Positions 7,616-14,482 of a DNA stretch of 18,183 nucleotides are shown piece after piece. The stretch is from CAZVEV01 sp964625865 (GTDB lineage: Bacteria > Planctomycetota > Phycisphaerae > SM23-33). Position 1 is the stretch's first letter. Each line of letters begins with the position of its first letter. The stretch lies in NCBI GenBank assembly GCA_964625865.1, contig CAZVEV010000100.1, positions 1-18,183 on the forward strand. The letters are read 5' to 3'. The position numbers and the translations under genes are program-made. The notes under the pieces were generated by a model. The model searched no databases, was not told the DNA's origin, and saw nothing but the letters and a program-made list of their open reading frames with translations.

Positions 7616-7972
7616 CTAACGGTTCAGGACACTCAGGACGTAAGAGCCGAGCGACGCCACGAGCGACGTGACGATCCCGGCGCCGGTGGTCCAGTAGGCC
7701 GCCCCGAGTCCCGAGACGACCTTGGGCACATCCAGTCCTTGCCGGAATCCGCCAAAGGCGATGATGAACCCGTAAACCGAGCCCAGCAGCCCGATGGTCA
7801 CGGCGATGCCGGCCAGTGGCTCGAGGGTCTTCTCCCAGGGATTCTCTCCGGGCAGTAGTTCCCGACGCCACCAGGCCAGCAGATACGCGGTCAGCAAGCC
7901 GAGGGTCACCACCGACAGCAGGATCTGGGGCGCCGCGAAGATACCGCAATGCTTGAGAATGGACTGGATCAT
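7616..7972 (-). CDS. Short MotA/TolQ/ExbB-family proton channel subunit
   Basis: A 118-residue ExbB-like protein with three predicted membrane helices (about 10-32, 47-70, 84-113). The last two carry the family pattern: small-residue-rich segments AGIAVTIGLLGSVYGF and GLGAAYWTTGAGIVTSLVAS, the latter with the conserved Thr and Gly positions lining the pore in ExbB/TolQ. At 118 residues it is about half the usual length and lacks the large cytoplasmic loop. The ATG at 7972 has an AAAGGA ribosome site; an in-frame upstream extension would overlap the preceding gene and is not protein-like. It lies 13 bp after the upstream secreted protein gene and 12 bp before exbD. Confidence 0.87.
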   Translation of the reverse strand: MIQSILKHCGIFAAPQILLSVVTLGLLTAYLLAWWRRELLPGENPWEKTLEPLAGIAVTIGLLGSVYGFIIAFGGFRQGLDVPKVVSGLGAAYWTTGAGIVTSLVASLGSYVLSVLNR

Positions 7973-7985
7973 CTCAGTCGTCCTT

Positions 7986-8501
7986 TCAGGACAGCGGGTT
8001 GAGCAGTTGGAGCCCACTCTTCTTCGACTCAGGGGACTTGGCCGATTTGACCGACACGACCGGCAAGTGGACCTTGGCCGCCAGTTGACGGGCCTCCCGG
8101 GCGAAGGCCGTGCGGATCAGGTCGTCCACCGATGAGAAGATCAGCTCCTTCCGGCTGGCTGTCGGCTTCACCACGCCTGGCTTGCCCAGGTCGAGGCGGG
8201 GCACTTCCCAACCGTGACGCAGTGCAATGAGAGTCACTCGTGTGGTCTTTCGGTCCACCTCGTCCCGAAGGGCGAGGATAGCGGCCTTAATCTCCATAGA
8301 CGCCTTGCCGCCGTTGTCTCGAGCCTCGGCCACGGCTCGCTGGTAGGCGCTCCTGTACTTCTGGTGCGTCTGGCGCATTTCGCGGACCAGTCGGTCGAAG
8401 ACGACCTTGTCGGCCCGCTCGTCCTTGTCGGCCGCAAGAGCCGGGGCCGACATGGCGGCCAGAACGGCGATCACGGACAATGCTTTGATGATGTTCTTCA
8501 T
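7986..8501 (-). CDS. Secreted helical protein of unknown function
   Basis: A 171-residue protein with a clear signal peptide (MKNIIKALSVIAVLAAMSAPALA, cleavage expected after ALA at 23). The mature part is mostly charged and helical. A long helix at about 25-90 is rich in Arg/Lys/Glu, followed by a segment (SSVDDLIRTAFAREARQLAAK) and a Lys/Ser-rich tail. I recognise no family. The ATG has an AAAGGAG site at good spacing. It is preceded 25 bp upstream by another secreted helical protein and followed closely by the ExbB gene, so a periplasmic role alongside the ExbB/ExbD/TonB-like complex is likely. No catalytic motif is visible. Confidence 0.82.
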   Translation of the reverse strand: MKNIIKALSVIAVLAAMSAPALAADKDERADKVVFDRLVREMRQTHQKYRSAYQRAVAEARDNGGKASMEIKAAILALRDEVDRKTTRVTLIALRHGWEVPRLDLGKPGVVKPTASRKELIFSSVDDLIRTAFAREARQLAAKVHLPVVSVKSAKSPESKKSGLQLLNPLS

Positions 8502-8526
8502 GGTTTGGGTCTCCTTTGCCGCTGGT

Positions 8527-9528
8527 TCAGCGGCGGTTGATGGTCTTGGGTTGCGATTCGGCGTACTTGCGAATCTCCGTGTCGATATCGACGTTCTTCA
8601 GTTCCGGCGAGTCCTCGACGCGATCTGCGATCTTCGCCGTTTCGGTCTCGATGGATTTGGCGAGTTTGCCGGCAAAGTTGTTCATCATGCCGGCGAAGCC
8701 CTCGGCCTGAGTCTTCAGGTCCCCGACGTCCAGAGCCATCGCACCGATGCCCTTGCCGGCGGTCTTCATGCCGCCCAGGGTCTTGGCCAGTTTCTCGGCT
8801 GAGACCATGCCCTCGAGGATATCCACGTAGTTGCCAACGAACTCCGACTCGCCAACGAGGATCACCCGGACCTTCTCTACCTCGAAGGTTGCCATGGTGA
8901 GTTGGTCCTGCAGCCTGGACAGGGCCTGCACGATCCTGACCTGAAGGGCTTCGGTTGCCGGGCCGAGATTGACCCGCCCGACGCTCCCGAGGAGCTTTCG
9001 CAACGAAAGGATGTTTGCGAACACCGCTCGCAAGCGTTTCTTCCGCTGGGGATCGGTCTCGGCCTGGACGGCCTGGGCCAGTGTGCGCAGGCGCTTATCG
9101 TAGTTCTCGATCAGAGCCTTGGTCTTGGCGCTCTTGCCCCCGCCGTCGCCTTGGGCCATTACCGCGCGAACCTTGTTGATGGTCTTGGCAAGTGCTTCCT
9201 GACCATCCCAGAGAGGCTTGACGACGGTCTCCCAGTCGTCGGTGAAGCTCTTCATCTCGGTCCTGAGAGCCTTCAGGGCGGCTACGAGCTTCTCCTTGTC
9301 GACATCCTTGGCATTCAGGATCGTCTTCACCTCGGCGAATCGTTCCTTGAGCTGCGAGGTCTTCATCCGCTGGGCGACCGGCTCGGTGGCCTTCGCCATG
9401 GCCTCGGTCAGCGACTTGACATCGATGATCTTCTCCCGGTCGCGCGTGCCGTCGTCTGCCAGGCACGGCATCGCCGGCAGGCAGAGCACAAGGGCCAAGA
9501 GCGTCACAATGTTTCGGGTGTTCTTCAT
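8527..9528 (-). CDS. Secreted coiled-coil protein of unknown function
   Basis: A 333-residue protein with a signal peptide (about 1-24, ending PCLA before DDGT). Nearly all of the rest has heptad-like helical composition rich in Lys, Ala, Leu and Glu. Segments such as VEKVRVILVGESEFVGNYVD and a Gly/Met-rich stretch (EGFAGMMNNFAGKLAKSIE) near 280-300 stand out. The general look is of long helical bundles, as in toxic-anion-resistance or pore-associated proteins, but I cannot assign a family. The ATG at 9528 follows AGAAGGAGT; an alternative upstream start would add eight residues before the signal peptide. It lies 35 bp after the TPR lipoprotein gene. Probably a periplasmic structural component of the same complex. 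Confidence 0.83.
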   Translation of the reverse strand: MKNTRNIVTLLALVLCLPAMPCLADDGTRDREKIIDVKSLTEAMAKATEPVAQRMKTSQLKERFAEVKTILNAKDVDKEKLVAALKALRTEMKSFTDDWETVVKPLWDGQEALAKTINKVRAVMAQGDGGGKSAKTKALIENYDKRLRTLAQAVQAETDPQRKKRLRAVFANILSLRKLLGSVGRVNLGPATEALQVRIVQALSRLQDQLTMATFEVEKVRVILVGESEFVGNYVDILEGMVSAEKLAKTLGGMKTAGKGIGAMALDVGDLKTQAEGFAGMMNNFAGKLAKSIETETAKIADRVEDSPELKNVDIDTEIRKYAESQPKTINRR

Positions 9529-9563
9529 GTCTGGACTCCTTCTCATAGTCATAGTGGTTGGTG

Positions 9564-10139
9564 TTACCTGGCCGGCGAGGACTTGATGTCCTGCAGGGCC
9601 TTATCAACGGAGTACCGCAGGTCCGGGTCACGTATGGTTCGCCAGTACTTGCGAGCGACTTCCACGTCGCCGGTGCCGTAGGCGGACAGACCCCGCGTGA
9701 AGTGGATCAGATCTACGATCCGTTCCATGTCGGCGTCAGCTTCATAACTGCTCTCGGCGGCCACGAAATGACTCTGGGCCTCCGTGAAACGCCCTTGGCG
9801 CAGGGCGGCCTTGCCGACAATCTCCTCGGCCCGGGCGCGATCCTGTGGCTCGGTGTTCTCGTTGGAGAGGACCTCGCCAGCCGCACTGAGGGCTCCGGGC
9901 ACGTCGCCCTGGGCCAGTCGGACTTCTGCCAGCAGGATCTTCGCATCGCTGGCCGGCGTGATCTTGTGCTCGGCCGCGAACTTCGCGGCGTCGGCCAGGC
10001 AGCTCTCGGCCCTTTCCGGCGAGCCGCTGCACAGGGCCTCGTGGGCCTCCCGCAGCCGCAGGGCGTACCTGGCCTGGTTCTGGTGGCACCCGGCCAGCAG
10101 GCCCGTCATGGTCAATACGATCAGTAGTGTGTTTCTCAT
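9564..10139 (-). CDS. TPR-like lipoprotein
   Basis: A 191-residue predicted lipoprotein. The signal sequence ends with a lipobox LLAGC (Cys18). The mature part has repeated helix-turn-helix segments of tetratricopeptide style: ALCSGSPERAESCLADAAKF, AEVRLAQGDVPGALSAAGEV, AALRQGRFTEAQSHFVAAES and GLSAYGTGDVEVARKYWRTI. TPR lipoproteins (BamD, PilF types) usually serve as assembly scaffolds at the outer membrane. The ATG at 10139 has an AAGGAGA ribosome site; the frame continues upstream but without a sensible signal sequence. A perfect inverted repeat (10175-10198) lies just upstream. It is the first envelope protein of the long operon. Confidence 0.87.
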   Translation of the reverse strand: MRNTLLIVLTMTGLLAGCHQNQARYALRLREAHEALCSGSPERAESCLADAAKFAAEHKITPASDAKILLAEVRLAQGDVPGALSAAGEVLSNENTEPQDRARAEEIVGKAALRQGRFTEAQSHFVAAESSYEADADMERIVDLIHFTRGLSAYGTGDVEVARKYWRTIRDPDLRYSVDKALQDIKSSPAR

Positions 10140-10174
10140 GTTTGTGTCTCCTTGAAACGTTGTCTCTGCTCTTG

Positions 10175-10198
10175 CCGTGTTCTTCTCGATGAACACGG
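10175..10198. promoter_or_regulatory. 8-bp perfect inverted repeat upstream of TPR lipoprotein gene
   Basis: CCGTGTTC and GAACACGG flank an 8-nt spacer, 36 nt before the lipoprotein ATG and outside the ribosome site. It may be an operator dyad or an mRNA hairpin. A second GC-rich hairpin lies at 10214-10228 (GGGGC/GCCCC, read on the minus strand followed by only TTT), too weak to call a terminator. These are the only structures I see in the 153-bp gap between the 74-residue gene and the lipoprotein gene. Confidence 0.4.
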
Positions 10199-10292
10199 AA
10201 CGCGGCATGGAAAGGGGCCCGGCGCCCCCCGTGCGCCGAGCTCCGACGATTCCATTACGTCTCTGGTTTTCAGTGAACTGGACTGGGTTGTG

Positions 10293-10517
10293 TCACGGCT
10301 TCAGGAACCCAGGCCCTTCCAGGTGGCCGATCTCGAAACCGGCCAGATCGCGGACGACCCCGAACCTGTTGGCGCGACCGAACACACGGTCATGGTCACG
10401 AAGTTCGAGTTTGTCGTCGAAGGGGATGAGCGGCTTGTGGAGGCTCAAGGAGCTCTCCGGCATCATGAAGCCACTCCGTGGTAAGAACCGCATCGAACCC
10501 GGCTGAAACTGGCACAT
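10293..10517 (-). CDS. Small unknown protein, 74 residues
   Basis: A short gene with a GAGGAG ribosome site ahead of two ATGs. The ATG at 10517 has the better spacing; ATG 10523 would add two residues. The product has no signal peptide or membrane segment. It has a Met/Pro-rich N-terminus (FLPRSGFMMPESS) and an acidic/basic middle (PFDDKLELRDHDRVFGR), and ends EGPGFLKP. I recognise no family. It lies between another small gene and the TPR lipoprotein gene, in the same direction. The frame, ribosome site and placement favour a real gene, but no homology is available to confirm it. Confidence 0.55.
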   Translation of the reverse strand: MCQFQPGSMRFLPRSGFMMPESSLSLHKPLIPFDDKLELRDHDRVFGRANRFGVVRDLAGFEIGHLEGPGFLKP

Positions 10518-10558
10518 ATTCATGCTCCTCTTGCTAGGGTCTCTTGGATGGCCTGCCC

Positions 10559-10578
10559 GGACCGCCCGGAGCGGTTCC
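10559..10578. other. Bulged hairpin in 130-bp intercistronic gap
   Basis: GGACCGC pairs with GCGGTTCC around CCGGA, with one bulge, between the 115-residue and the 74-residue genes. There is no U-tract, so it is not a clear terminator. It is a possible mRNA structure or operator. Confidence 0.25.
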
Positions 10579-10647
10579 ATCCAGTAACCTGTTTTCCGAA
10601 GTAACTGATGCATATCTGCCTGCCATGGGTACCGTCCTTTGAGAAGA

Positions 10648-10995
10648 TCAAGCCCGTACTGTCACCAGCCTGACTCCCGGCCCTAGCATCGAAGTGCCGA
10701 GCCGAGTCGTCCCAGTGCCTATGTACTTCGCTATCGCCTGGCGGCATATCTCGGCCAGTTCCTCGTGAATACCGAGTGCTGTTGCCTCGATGAGTTTCCG
10801 CCGGTAGAGATCCCACACGGCCGGTACGGGTTGGCCATCCTCGTATGTGAAGCGTCCGGCTCGGTGTCTTACCTCCTGGGCCCACTGCCAAAGCAGTTGT
10901 CTGAGCTTCTTCGCAAACGCCTGGGGGTTTACGTCCCGCAGGTCGGTCATGCGTTTCAGTCGCGTGTTTCGGCGTCGGTTGAGGTTTCTGCTCAT
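10648..10995 (-). CDS. Small basic cytosolic protein of unknown function
   Basis: A 115-residue protein, very basic at the N-terminus (MSRNLNRRRNTRLKRMTDLR). It continues with amphipathic helices containing several Trp and Tyr (LRQLLWQWAQEVRHR, PAVWDLYRRKLIEATALGIHEELAEICRQAIAKY) and a Gly/Thr-rich end. There is no signal peptide. Composition would suit a nucleic-acid-binding regulator or accessory protein, but no helix-turn-helix is convincing and I assign no family. The ATG follows CACAGGA at 7-nt spacing. The frame extends further upstream, but that part coincides with a repeated non-coding element, so I reject the longer form. It is probably the first gene of the long operon, placed directly downstream of that element. 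Confidence 0.7.
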   Translation of the reverse strand: MSRNLNRRRNTRLKRMTDLRDVNPQAFAKKLRQLLWQWAQEVRHRAGRFTYEDGQPVPAVWDLYRRKLIEATALGIHEELAEICRQAIAKYIGTGTTRLGTSMLGPGVRLVTVRA

Positions 10996-11002
10996 GGTGG
11001 GT

Positions 11003-11132
11003 TCCTGTGGTAAAAGGGTTCCGTTCGTGGCAGGGCCTGTCGCTGGGCAGTCGCCCGCGTCTGGCGTGACTGTGCTGTTCGCTCTTGTCATTGCATAGGC
11101 GAGACGGCCAGGACGTTCGGACAACGACCTGA
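11003..11132 (-). repeat. Duplicated intergenic element, copy 1 (probable leader/promoter of the long operon)
   Basis: Positions 11003-11065 match 11352-11414 at 55 of 63 bases without gaps. Similarity continues with gaps to the GTTCGGACAACGACCTGAC end at 11132 (copy 2: GTTCTGACACCGACCTGAC). Read on the minus strand, the element ends in the ribosome site and start of the gene at 10995. It contains a potential hairpin GGGCGACNGCCC whose only difference between copies is in the loop. The two copies are read in different protein frames, so conservation is at the nucleotide level, pointing to regulation or recombination rather than coding. No standard -35/-10 pair is convincing. Confidence 0.6.
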
Positions 11133-11351
11133 CAAGGACAAGGCCGCCGGGCTCTACTACGGATCGAGGAGAACCATTGCCGACAGGTCCGCGAGACTTT
11201 GCATACCGGTACGGCCTTTGCTCTTGTCCTGGAGATGTCAGTCTTCGCGTTACTGCGGTGCAGTCCTGATTCGGTCATCAATGAGCGTGGCCATTCGGCA
11301 TCCTGGCCCCGTGCTGCGCCTGCAGTCGCAGAATCCCCGGCGTTCTGGGGG
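11133..11351. other. Gene-poor spacer between the two element copies
   Basis: About 220 bp with no gene I can support. On the minus strand it follows copy 2 of the repeat, where a gene would be expected by analogy with copy 1, but no start with a ribosome site leads into a sustained frame. A short CCCC/GGGG inverted repeat lies at 11335-11350. The stretch may be the remains of a gene lost after duplication. Confidence 0.4.
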
Positions 11352-11493
11352 TCCTGTGGTAGTAGGGTTCAGCTCCTGACCGGGCCTGTCGCTGGGCCGT
11401 CGCCCGCGTCTGGCTGAATTGCGTTGTCAAGTCGGCTCGTTTCTCATTATGACATAGAGAGGAGGCCCGGAATGTTCTGACACCGACCTGACT
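11352..11493 (-). repeat. Duplicated intergenic element, copy 2
   Basis: Second copy of the element described at 11003-11132, same orientation, offset by 349 bp. The core 11352-11414 is the best conserved part. The middle has a small insertion relative to copy 1, and the distal end (GTTCTGACACCGACCTGAC) is again similar. Unlike copy 1 it is not followed by a recognisable gene. A partial echo of the distal end, GTTCCTGACACCG, lies at 12066-12078 near the end of the sigma-like gene. Confidence 0.6.
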
Positions 11494-11523
11494 GAAGCGC
11501 CCGTCGGGCATATGCTCAAGCCA

Positions 11524-11793
11524 TCAGGTGCTGGTCTCTCTCGGTTCCCCAGCTAGACCGGCAAGGCGCAGCAACCTTTCCGGGCGAAGCCGACGCGCAT
11601 TGGTGCAGCATCCCTGCCTGGGCACCACATGGTATGGTCTTGTCCGTTCAATGCAGAACCCCCCGCATGCTGGGCCATGGCGAGCACGTTCGGTCCTATG
11701 CCATCGCCGAAGGTATCTTTCTGTGATCTGACCGGTTTCCAGCCGCCGCCTTCGCCTGTCGGCTCGCCTTCGAGTTGACCTGCCCATGCCCAT
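11524..11793 (-). CDS. Doubtful Arg-rich small protein
   Basis: An 89-codon frame starting at an ATG with GGAG 9 nt upstream. The product is extremely Arg-rich at the start (STRRRADRRRRRLE) and contains a Cys/His region (GPACGGFCIERTRPYH, QGCC). That could be a small metal- or nucleic-acid-binding protein, but Arg-rich frames also arise by chance in GC-rich DNA. It ends 30 bp before repeat copy 2. I list it because it is the only candidate gene in a 1.1-kb gap. Confidence 0.28.
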   Translation of the reverse strand: MGMGRSTRRRADRRRRRLETGQITERYLRRWHRTERARHGPACGGFCIERTRPYHVVPRQGCCTNARRLRPERLLRLAGLAGEPRETST

Positions 11794-11847
11794 ACGAACG
11801 TTCTCCTCTTCGTTGGCCGGCCTCATCGGCTCTCGCCCGGGCATGGC

Positions 11848-11865
11848 TGAGTCACGCATGACTCA
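11848..11865. promoter_or_regulatory. Perfect 7-bp dyad, operator-like
   Basis: TGAGTCACGCATGACTCA: two 7-bp arms around a 4-nt centre, in the non-coding stretch 11794-12082 downstream of the sigma-like gene and 55 nt upstream of the doubtful Arg-rich frame. It has the form of a dimeric regulator site or a short mRNA hairpin. No T-run follows, so it does not look like a terminator. I see nothing else supportable in that stretch, and no intrinsic terminator for the sensor operon. Confidence 0.4.
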
Positions 11866-12082
11866 CTGTCCATCTAGGGTGGAGGCGACTTTCCGACTTA
11901 GCGTCGACTGAACTGACAGGCGTCCCTGCGATGGTCATAGGCGCATACCGGATAGCCGGCCGTCCAAGCTGCCACAGACCGCTGAAGCGCTAAGGTGGAA
12001 GTGGGTGTGCAGAAGACCGTGAAGGCCCGAGGATCATTGGGGGTGGCTGAAGCCAGCTCTGACAAGTTCCTGACACCGTTGG

Positions 12083-12904
12083 TCAGCTCAGCGAAGCCAG
12101 AACATGGCGTAGGAGCAGCCGCTCCTGGACAGATTCCTCTCCAATCATCGTTCGACGCAGCAACAACACCGCCTCTTCCGAGCTGAGCACGCTCGCCCGG
12201 GCGACTTGAGCAGCTAGATAATCCATTTCAGTTGTAGCGCGTTCTCGAGCACATTCGTACCACGCTGGAGGCATAAGTAGCATTTCAGAGCAAGACGCAG
12301 CGTCTGTACAATGCTCGCCGCCGACATCCCTCGTGGTCATGTCCGCCAACCATCTTCGCCACAGCAACCTATAGTAGATGCCAAACTCGCCCTCAAGAAC
12401 AATCCCCTCGAACACCTTGCGAGCATCCTGTACAGACAGATGTAAGCCATCTGCAAGGGCACTCGTCAAGGTCTGCAGTTCAAGCTCTTTTCGCTGTCTT
12501 TCACGATGCGTTCTACCGGGATTTGCACCGGGCGGTATGTCCTCAGGCGGAAGAGATTCTCCGATCCTGATGCCTTCCCGGAACACCAAGTCCGACACCT
12601 TTCCATGAAGGAACCGCCATAGATAAGTAGTAAACCTGCTAATCTCCGGATCGTACTCATCCAGGTATTTGCGATCCAGCCAGGCTCTCGCCGTATCCAG
12701 CGCGTCATCTCGCAGATCATATCTCCCTGTTGTTTTGCAGAGGTCGTTACATATGCTATGCATGATGGGCACTGCTTCTTTGAGGAGTCGCACTCTCTCC
12801 TGCGCCCGGCTCTCCCCCTTCATTTGCCTGTACATCCGGAATCGATCTCGTGACAGGTTACCCCTGTCCCTTGCCGAATTGCCCTCGTGAATGCCTCCGG
12901 TCAT
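12083..12904 (-). CDS. Putative sigma-70 region-2-like regulatory protein
   Basis: A 273-residue protein. Residues 64-112 (LRDDALDTARAWLDRKYLDEYDPEISRFTTYLWRFLHGKVSDLVFRE) resemble region 2 of sigma-70-family factors: an acidic D..L helix, then a YDP..SRF.TYLWRFL.G.V.DL pattern like the core and -10-recognising helices. The remainder (about 130-273) shows no clear region 4 helix-turn-helix, so if it is a sigma factor it is divergent; it may instead be an unrelated helical protein. It contains several Cys (198-222). Its ATG overlaps the stop of the receiver-like gene (ATGA) with a GAGG ribosome site, so it is coupled to the kinase-like and receiver-like genes. The most natural inference is the output component of that signalling set. 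Confidence 0.6.
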   Translation of the reverse strand: MTGGIHEGNSARDRGNLSRDRFRMYRQMKGESRAQERVRLLKEAVPIMHSICNDLCKTTGRYDLRDDALDTARAWLDRKYLDEYDPEISRFTTYLWRFLHGKVSDLVFREGIRIGESLPPEDIPPGANPGRTHRERQRKELELQTLTSALADGLHLSVQDARKVFEGIVLEGEFGIYYRLLWRRWLADMTTRDVGGEHCTDAASCSEMLLMPPAWYECARERATTEMDYLAAQVARASVLSSEEAVLLLRRTMIGEESVQERLLLRHVLASLS

Positions 12905-14478
12905 CGCTCGTCCTCGCCAAGGATCACGCGGGTCTGATCATCCGAACTCCATTGGGCTTTGGTGAAGCCTAGATTCAGCGCATAATCCTGCATGAACATT
13001 TGCTCCACTGGACTAATCCCCTTAGCGGCAATTGCCTCGTTCGGTCTGATTGCATTCAGCTTCAACTGATTGCCCCACTTCGACGTCGGATCCTTCCACG
13101 GAATCACAATCGGCTGGTACGGGCGAGGGAACAGGGCCGCATATACTTCCTGAAAGCTCACTGGCGGTGTCATTAGTGTCTTGACTGCGCCCGTCCATCC
13201 CTCCTTGTTGCAGCGATCCCTCCAGTTTCGCGCGCCACAATACCGGTGATGCATTACTCTGACCGTCATGAACAGAACGATCCACCTCCACAGCGTCTTA
13301 TCGTAGCAACGCATTTCACAGACCCAGTCAGCTTCCTTGAGGCAAGCATCCTTCTGGAGATCGGCATCGAAATCCTTGATGAACTCTTCAAGCTCTGGAT
13401 TCGCCTCAGCAGACTCTCCTGCCTCAACCAGCTCAGACAACTTCATCCGTTTCCGAGTTAGCCCGCCCTTGTCGTCCTGGTCCAGCCTGGCATCCCACAG
13501 TTCCTTCGTTGCTGCAATGGCACGTCTGATCACATCAAGGTCCAGACCATCGGTGATTGTTTCACGCTCACCCGTGATGCTGCTGCGCACCTTCGTGTGA
13601 AATGTCTCTAGTGCCCAGTCCTTGATCTCCTCATCGCTCGCACCGATGAAGAGGCCCCGGACGGGCAAACGCCGAATGCCATAGCGTGACTCGATGACGA
13701 GGGAAGCATGGCCAGCGTTCCGCGACAACTCCACAAGATCGCCAAGATCAATACCAAGTAGTCCCAACCTGAACAGCTCGCAGATCTGCGATTGAAGTAC
13801 TTGTACGCCCTCGGTGAGAAGCTCGGACCAACTCGGAGCGGGCCGACCTCTGCGCTGAAACGTGCCGGCGTGGTCAGTACGCAAGAACCACTCGAAGAAC
13901 TGCCCGTCTTGGTTATCGGCTATGGTCTGGTTCGGATAGCGGGTCACTGCTACGGGAGCAACCGGGTGTTCGGAAAACGAGTCAAAGACTAGTACGCCCA
14001 TGTAGAGCCCATAGCAGTCGGTACGAGCTGGCCTTTCGAGGTAGCTCGGGAATTCGCCTGGAGTCGAGACAGAGATCCCCAACGGTTTTGCAAGCCTTCT
14101 CAAAGAGGGCAGGGGGCTAATGTCTTCAATTGAATCTGGCGGAACGTGGTGCCTCTTTTCTACCGGTGTCGTGTCCCCCGTCATAGCGTAGTCAAAACAT
14201 ATGATTTCAGGAATAAACCCCTCCAGTCCCAGTTGCTCGGGACGTCTAAAGCGAAGGACCTCGACCAAATCCCTGAACTCCTTTGCCTCGCCAGGACTAG
14301 CAAGCCATCTGAGCTCGAAATGCTCGGCAATCCCCAGTGGCTCGCCCATATCATCATCTTCGCGAAGTTTTGGGAGCTTGAACTTCGTTCCAGATATGTC
14401 GCTCGCGAGGGTGCCTGGCTCGTCGTCGATGAGCAAGACCCGAATTCTGTCACAGTCATCCATCCTATGTGTGGTCAT
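12901..14478 (-). CDS. Divergent response-regulator-like protein with long unknown C-terminal part
   Basis: A 525-residue protein. The N-terminal ~200 residues have receiver-domain hallmarks in order: acidic pair in RIRVLLIDDEP (Asp18, Asp19), candidate phospho-acceptor Asp96 in PEIICFDYAMTGD, and a strand ending in Thr179 (PVAVTRYPN). The domain is enlarged by insertions between these landmarks (about 25-55 and 100-165), and the usual Lys of the KP motif is not evident. The C-terminal ~300 residues are mixed helical, with Trp/Cys-rich segments (WVCEMRCYDKTLWRW, RYCGARNWRDRCNKEGW), and match nothing I know. The ATG lies 4 nt after the stop of the kinase-like gene, with a GAGAGA ribosome site. 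The family call rests on pattern only. Confidence 0.65.
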   Translation of the reverse strand: MTTHRMDDCDRIRVLLIDDEPGTLASDISGTKFKLPKLREDDDMGEPLGIAEHFELRWLASPGEAKEFRDLVEVLRFRRPEQLGLEGFIPEIICFDYAMTGDTTPVEKRHHVPPDSIEDISPLPSLRRLAKPLGISVSTPGEFPSYLERPARTDCYGLYMGVLVFDSFSEHPVAPVAVTRYPNQTIADNQDGQFFEWFLRTDHAGTFQRRGRPAPSWSELLTEGVQVLQSQICELFRLGLLGIDLGDLVELSRNAGHASLVIESRYGIRRLPVRGLFIGASDEEIKDWALETFHTKVRSSITGERETITDGLDLDVIRRAIAATKELWDARLDQDDKGGLTRKRMKLSELVEAGESAEANPELEEFIKDFDADLQKDACLKEADWVCEMRCYDKTLWRWIVLFMTVRVMHHRYCGARNWRDRCNKEGWTGAVKTLMTPPVSFQEVYAALFPRPYQPIVIPWKDPTSKWGNQLKLNAIRPNEAIAAKGISPVEQMFMQDYALNLGFTKAQWSSDDQTRVILGEDER

Positions 14479-14482
14479 TGGG

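Noticed and set aside
7226..7972. Zorya-type defence system suggested by the ExbB/ExbD-like pair
   Set aside because: Zorya ZorA has a long cytoplasmic tail and ZorB an OmpA-like peptidoglycan-binding domain; neither is present, and no helicase/nuclease partner is seen.
59..9681. Long open frames on the plus strand opposite the operon genes (for example 1347-2003, 5776-6252, 8902-9681)
   Set aside because: They lie antisense to well-supported genes, have Arg/Ser/Pro-rich shadow composition, no recognised motifs and no consistent ribosome sites.
10136..10255. 39-codon minus-strand frame whose stop overlaps the TPR lipoprotein start as ATGA
   Set aside because: No ribosome site, and it runs through the two hairpins; composition is not protein-like despite the attractive overlap.
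15..10995. Ordinary conjugation (type IV secretion) locus
   Set aside because: No relaxase, VirB4-type ATPase or mating-channel proteins are visible; FtsK- and PcfJ-like proteins alone do not establish it.
10520..11281. 253-codon minus-strand frame
   Set aside because: It overlaps the better supported 115-residue gene in another frame, with His/Arg/Thr-rich shadow composition and no ribosome site.
11278..11511. 77-codon minus-strand frame through repeat copy 2
   Set aside because: The matching DNA in copy 1 is read in a different frame, so the sequence is not conserved as this protein.
10996..12082. tRNA gene, CRISPR array or transposase remnant in the gene-poor region
   Set aside because: I found no T-arm-like GGTTCRANYCC pattern, no regularly spaced short repeats and no transposase-like frame.
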